DNA from: Candidatus Woesearchaeota archaeon
GTDB taxonomy: Archaea; Nanobdellota; Nanobdellia; UBA10117
Direction: 5' to 3'
Assembly (NCBI GenBank): GCA_023245115.1
Contig: JAHFKX010000047.1
Span: 1-6,471 of the forward strand
Length of the DNA stretch: 6,471 bases
This document shows positions 5,147 to 6,471 of the stretch, piece after piece. The stretch's first letter is position 1. Every line of letters starts with the position of its first letter. The notes below the pieces were generated by a model. The model searched no databases and was not told the DNA's origin. It saw only the letters and a list, made by a program, of their open reading frames with translations. The translations under genes were made by a program, and so were the position numbers.

Positions 5147-6139
5147 ATGGTTAATTTAAATAAAACATCAGTTATAGCAACCGCAATGTTCGTTCTTTTC
5201 GCGCTGGCAGTCGTGCCGGCCGCAGCAACGTGGAATTTAAATTTCACTGTCGCGTATCCAAACGGCACAGGAATTAATACCGCAAATGTTACAGTCTATC
5301 TGGAGACGCCGCCAAACGTCGCGAGTTTAAACGGAACTTTCCAAGCAGACGTAAACCAGACAAATTCTTCTTCTTTGGCAAATGTTACAATTATAACTGA
5401 TAGTGCAACTGCATTATATAGTCTACGAGTTCTCGCCAGCACTGCTGATAGGCCAGGCGGCTTTGTAAATTATGTCAGTCCAACCCTGCCACCAATGCCA
5501 AAGGCTGTGTGGCTCTCCTTCCTCGAAGGTAAAACACTAAGACTGGTCCCTGCACTAAATATATATATGATAGCATTTAATGACACTTTTGATAATGCTA
5601 CGGCATATGTCTGGCCAAATGGCACAACGGGAAACTATAATGGTACTATTTACGCAAGCGGTACGCCGACTAATACATTGGGCAATGGGAGTGCGAGCCT
5701 GTGGGATATTTTTTCAACAGACAATGGTACAGGGTTCACAAACAACATCCGCTTTAACTTTACCAGCTTTAATGTGAGCAGCGGTGGGTTACCTTTGAAG
5801 AACAATACACAAGGAACAGGATATGCATACGTAATATTTGACAGAACAAAGGGCATACCACTAACCTACTTAAAAACATCAAACAATGTTACAAACCTGA
5901 CCTTCCTGCCTAATTCGGTGTTTTCGCAACACAACAAGACAGTTGGCATTGGCGACACGAGATCGCCCGGAATGGCTCCCGGACAGGTAGCCGTCGAAGT
6001 GCTTCCGCTGGATAGAAATTATACGATATTATTTTACAGCATAACTGGCGAATCTCCACCAAGGGCAGTGAATATAATTAATCCTGCAACAAACAGTTCG
6101 ATTAATCTGACAGCAAGGTCGTTGGCATCTCCAACCTAG
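5147..6139 (+). CDS. Exported sequon-rich S-layer-like protein, interrupted by TAG
   Basis: This 330-aa product starts at ATG 5147 behind a strong ribosome site. It has a classic secretory signal: a Lys-containing N-terminus, a hydrophobic core (about 9-24) and a probable signal peptidase site after Ala27 (PAAA before TW). The mature part is beta-rich, Asn/Thr/Ser/Gly-rich and contains about 22 N-X-S/T sequons in roughly 300 residues, such as NGT, NVT, NFT and NSS. This is typical of heavily N-glycosylated archaeal S-layer or other surface proteins. No membrane anchor or named domain is visible, and no catalytic motif is recognised. The frame ends in TAG at 6137-6139, but the same frame continues open to the window edge with identical character, so this is probably the N-terminal part of a larger protein. 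The S-layer assignment rests on composition, signal peptide and expression signals only. Confidence 0.75.
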   Translation: MVNLNKTSVIATAMFVLFALAVVPAAATWNLNFTVAYPNGTGINTANVTVYLETPPNVASLNGTFQADVNQTNSSSLANVTIITDSATALYSLRVLASTADRPGGFVNYVSPTLPPMPKAVWLSFLEGKTLRLVPALNIYMIAFNDTFDNATAYVWPNGTTGNYNGTIYASGTPTNTLGNGSASLWDIFSTDNGTGFTNNIRFNFTSFNVSSGGLPLKNNTQGTGYAYVIFDRTKGIPLTYLKTSNNVTNLTFLPNSVFSQHNKTVGIGDTRSPGMAPGQVAVEVLPLDRNYTILFYSITGESPPRAVNIINPATNSSINLTARSLASPT

Positions 6140-6147
6140 GTGGTTGG
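6121..6147 (+). other. Competing hairpins around the in-frame TAG
   Basis: CCAACC (6131-6136) and GGTTGG (6142-6147) are perfect 6-bp inverted arms around the 5-nt loop TAGGT, whose first three bases are the in-frame stop. GTTGG (6121-6125) can instead pair with CCAAC (6131-6135) around CATCT, so the two stems exclude each other. In addition ACCTAGGT (6134-6141) is itself an 8-bp palindrome. RNA folding is predicted by eye; a role in readthrough or termination is inference. Confidence 0.5.
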
Positions 6148-6471
6148 TATAACAATGAACTTCACAACATACCTTGTGAATGTGTCGGGCTACATTTTTG
6201 TGCCGACCAACGCAACAGGCAACTCGCTAGCATTCGGCAGTCCGGGCTATAATGTAACTAACCTGACAGCAATACCATACATCAGCAATGAGTTTGCGCT
6301 GGTAAGGGGTTATCTAAGGCCCACAGATAGTAATGCGGTTCCATTGGCCCGCCTGGCAGCAGCGCCCGGCGTGACAAAGATAATTGGCGGAATAAATTAC
6401 AGTGCAATTGCATATAATATCTCACTGCCGCAGAGCTCAAGCTGGATACTGCTTGCATCCGGTGGCAACAA
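6140..6471 (+). CDS. In-frame continuation of the S-layer-like protein beyond TAG, partial
   Basis: Immediately after the TAG the same frame stays open for 110 complete codons to the right edge. The encoded stretch begins VVGITMNFTTYLVNVSGYIF and keeps the style of the upstream part: beta-rich, few charges, and seven N-X-S/T sequons (NFT, NVS, NAT, NVT, NLT, NYS, NIS). An internal ATG at 6155-6157, with AGGTGG at 6138-6143 as a weak ribosome site 11 nt upstream, could allow reinitiation. That product would lack a signal peptide, which is hard to reconcile with its sequon content. The simplest reading is one long gene split by TAG through readthrough or recoding, a nonsense mutation (one base from CAG, Gln), or a sequencing error. 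The C-terminus lies beyond the window. Confidence 0.65.
   Translation, partial: MVGITMNFTTYLVNVSGYIFVPTNATGNSLAFGSPGYNVTNLTAIPYISNEFALVRGYLRPTDSNAVPLARLAAAPGVTKIIGGINYSAIAYNISLPQSSSWILLASGGN

Noticed and set aside
6155..6471. Separate gene starting at ATG 6155 with AGGTGG as ribosome site
   Set aside because: It is in the same frame as the upstream gene, has no signal peptide despite seven sequons, and continues its composition. Reinitiation is possible but less likely than one interrupted gene.
1..6471. CRISPR arrays, tRNA or rRNA genes, insertion sequences
   Set aside because: No spaced direct repeats, no tRNA cloverleaf or rRNA-like stretch, and no transposase motifs were seen on either strand.

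Overview
The window looks archaeal. Almost every gene has an AT-rich TATA element, several with a GAAAGG-like BRE, and for four of them the element is centred about 25 nt before the ATG, as expected for leaderless transcripts. Short T-runs follow two of the stops, and the predicted surface proteins are full of N-glycosylation sequons (N-X-S/T). There are no RNA genes, CRISPR arrays or insertion sequences. The lineage cannot be fixed from this sequence. A DPANN-like or other uncultured archaeon would fit, but that is a guess.

Layout: at the left, two minus-strand hypothetical genes (an unknown protein running off the left edge, and a 99-aa protein) each have their own leaderless promoter. Next, also on the minus strand, is a 414-aa membrane-anchored protein with a glycoside-hydrolase-like TIM-barrel domain. 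A divergent promoter region separates it from a plus-strand 292-aa orphan protein. A compact hicB-hicA toxin-antitoxin operon follows, its TATA box buried in a dyad. It converges, with 1 bp between stop codons, on a minus-strand 453-aa membrane-anchored clan GH-A glycoside hydrolase homologue. A 198-nt divergent intergenic region with two short dyads then leads to a secreted, very sequon-rich, S-layer-like protein. This is the only gene here with a strong Shine-Dalgarno sequence.

The most striking feature is in this last gene. Its frame is interrupted by an in-frame TAG at 6137-6139, yet the same frame stays open for at least 110 more codons to the window edge with the same composition and sequon density. 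The TAG sits in the loop of a perfect 6-bp inverted repeat that can compete with an alternative upstream hairpin. Readthrough, UAG recoding, a nonsense allele and a sequencing error all remain possible.

Functionally, the window reads as a cell-surface neighbourhood: two anchored glycosidase-fold proteins, both with a non-canonical active site, beside a heavily glycosylated exported protein. A toxin-antitoxin pair and several unrecognised genes lie among them. A joint role in making or remodelling surface glycans is inference from proximity and topology only.
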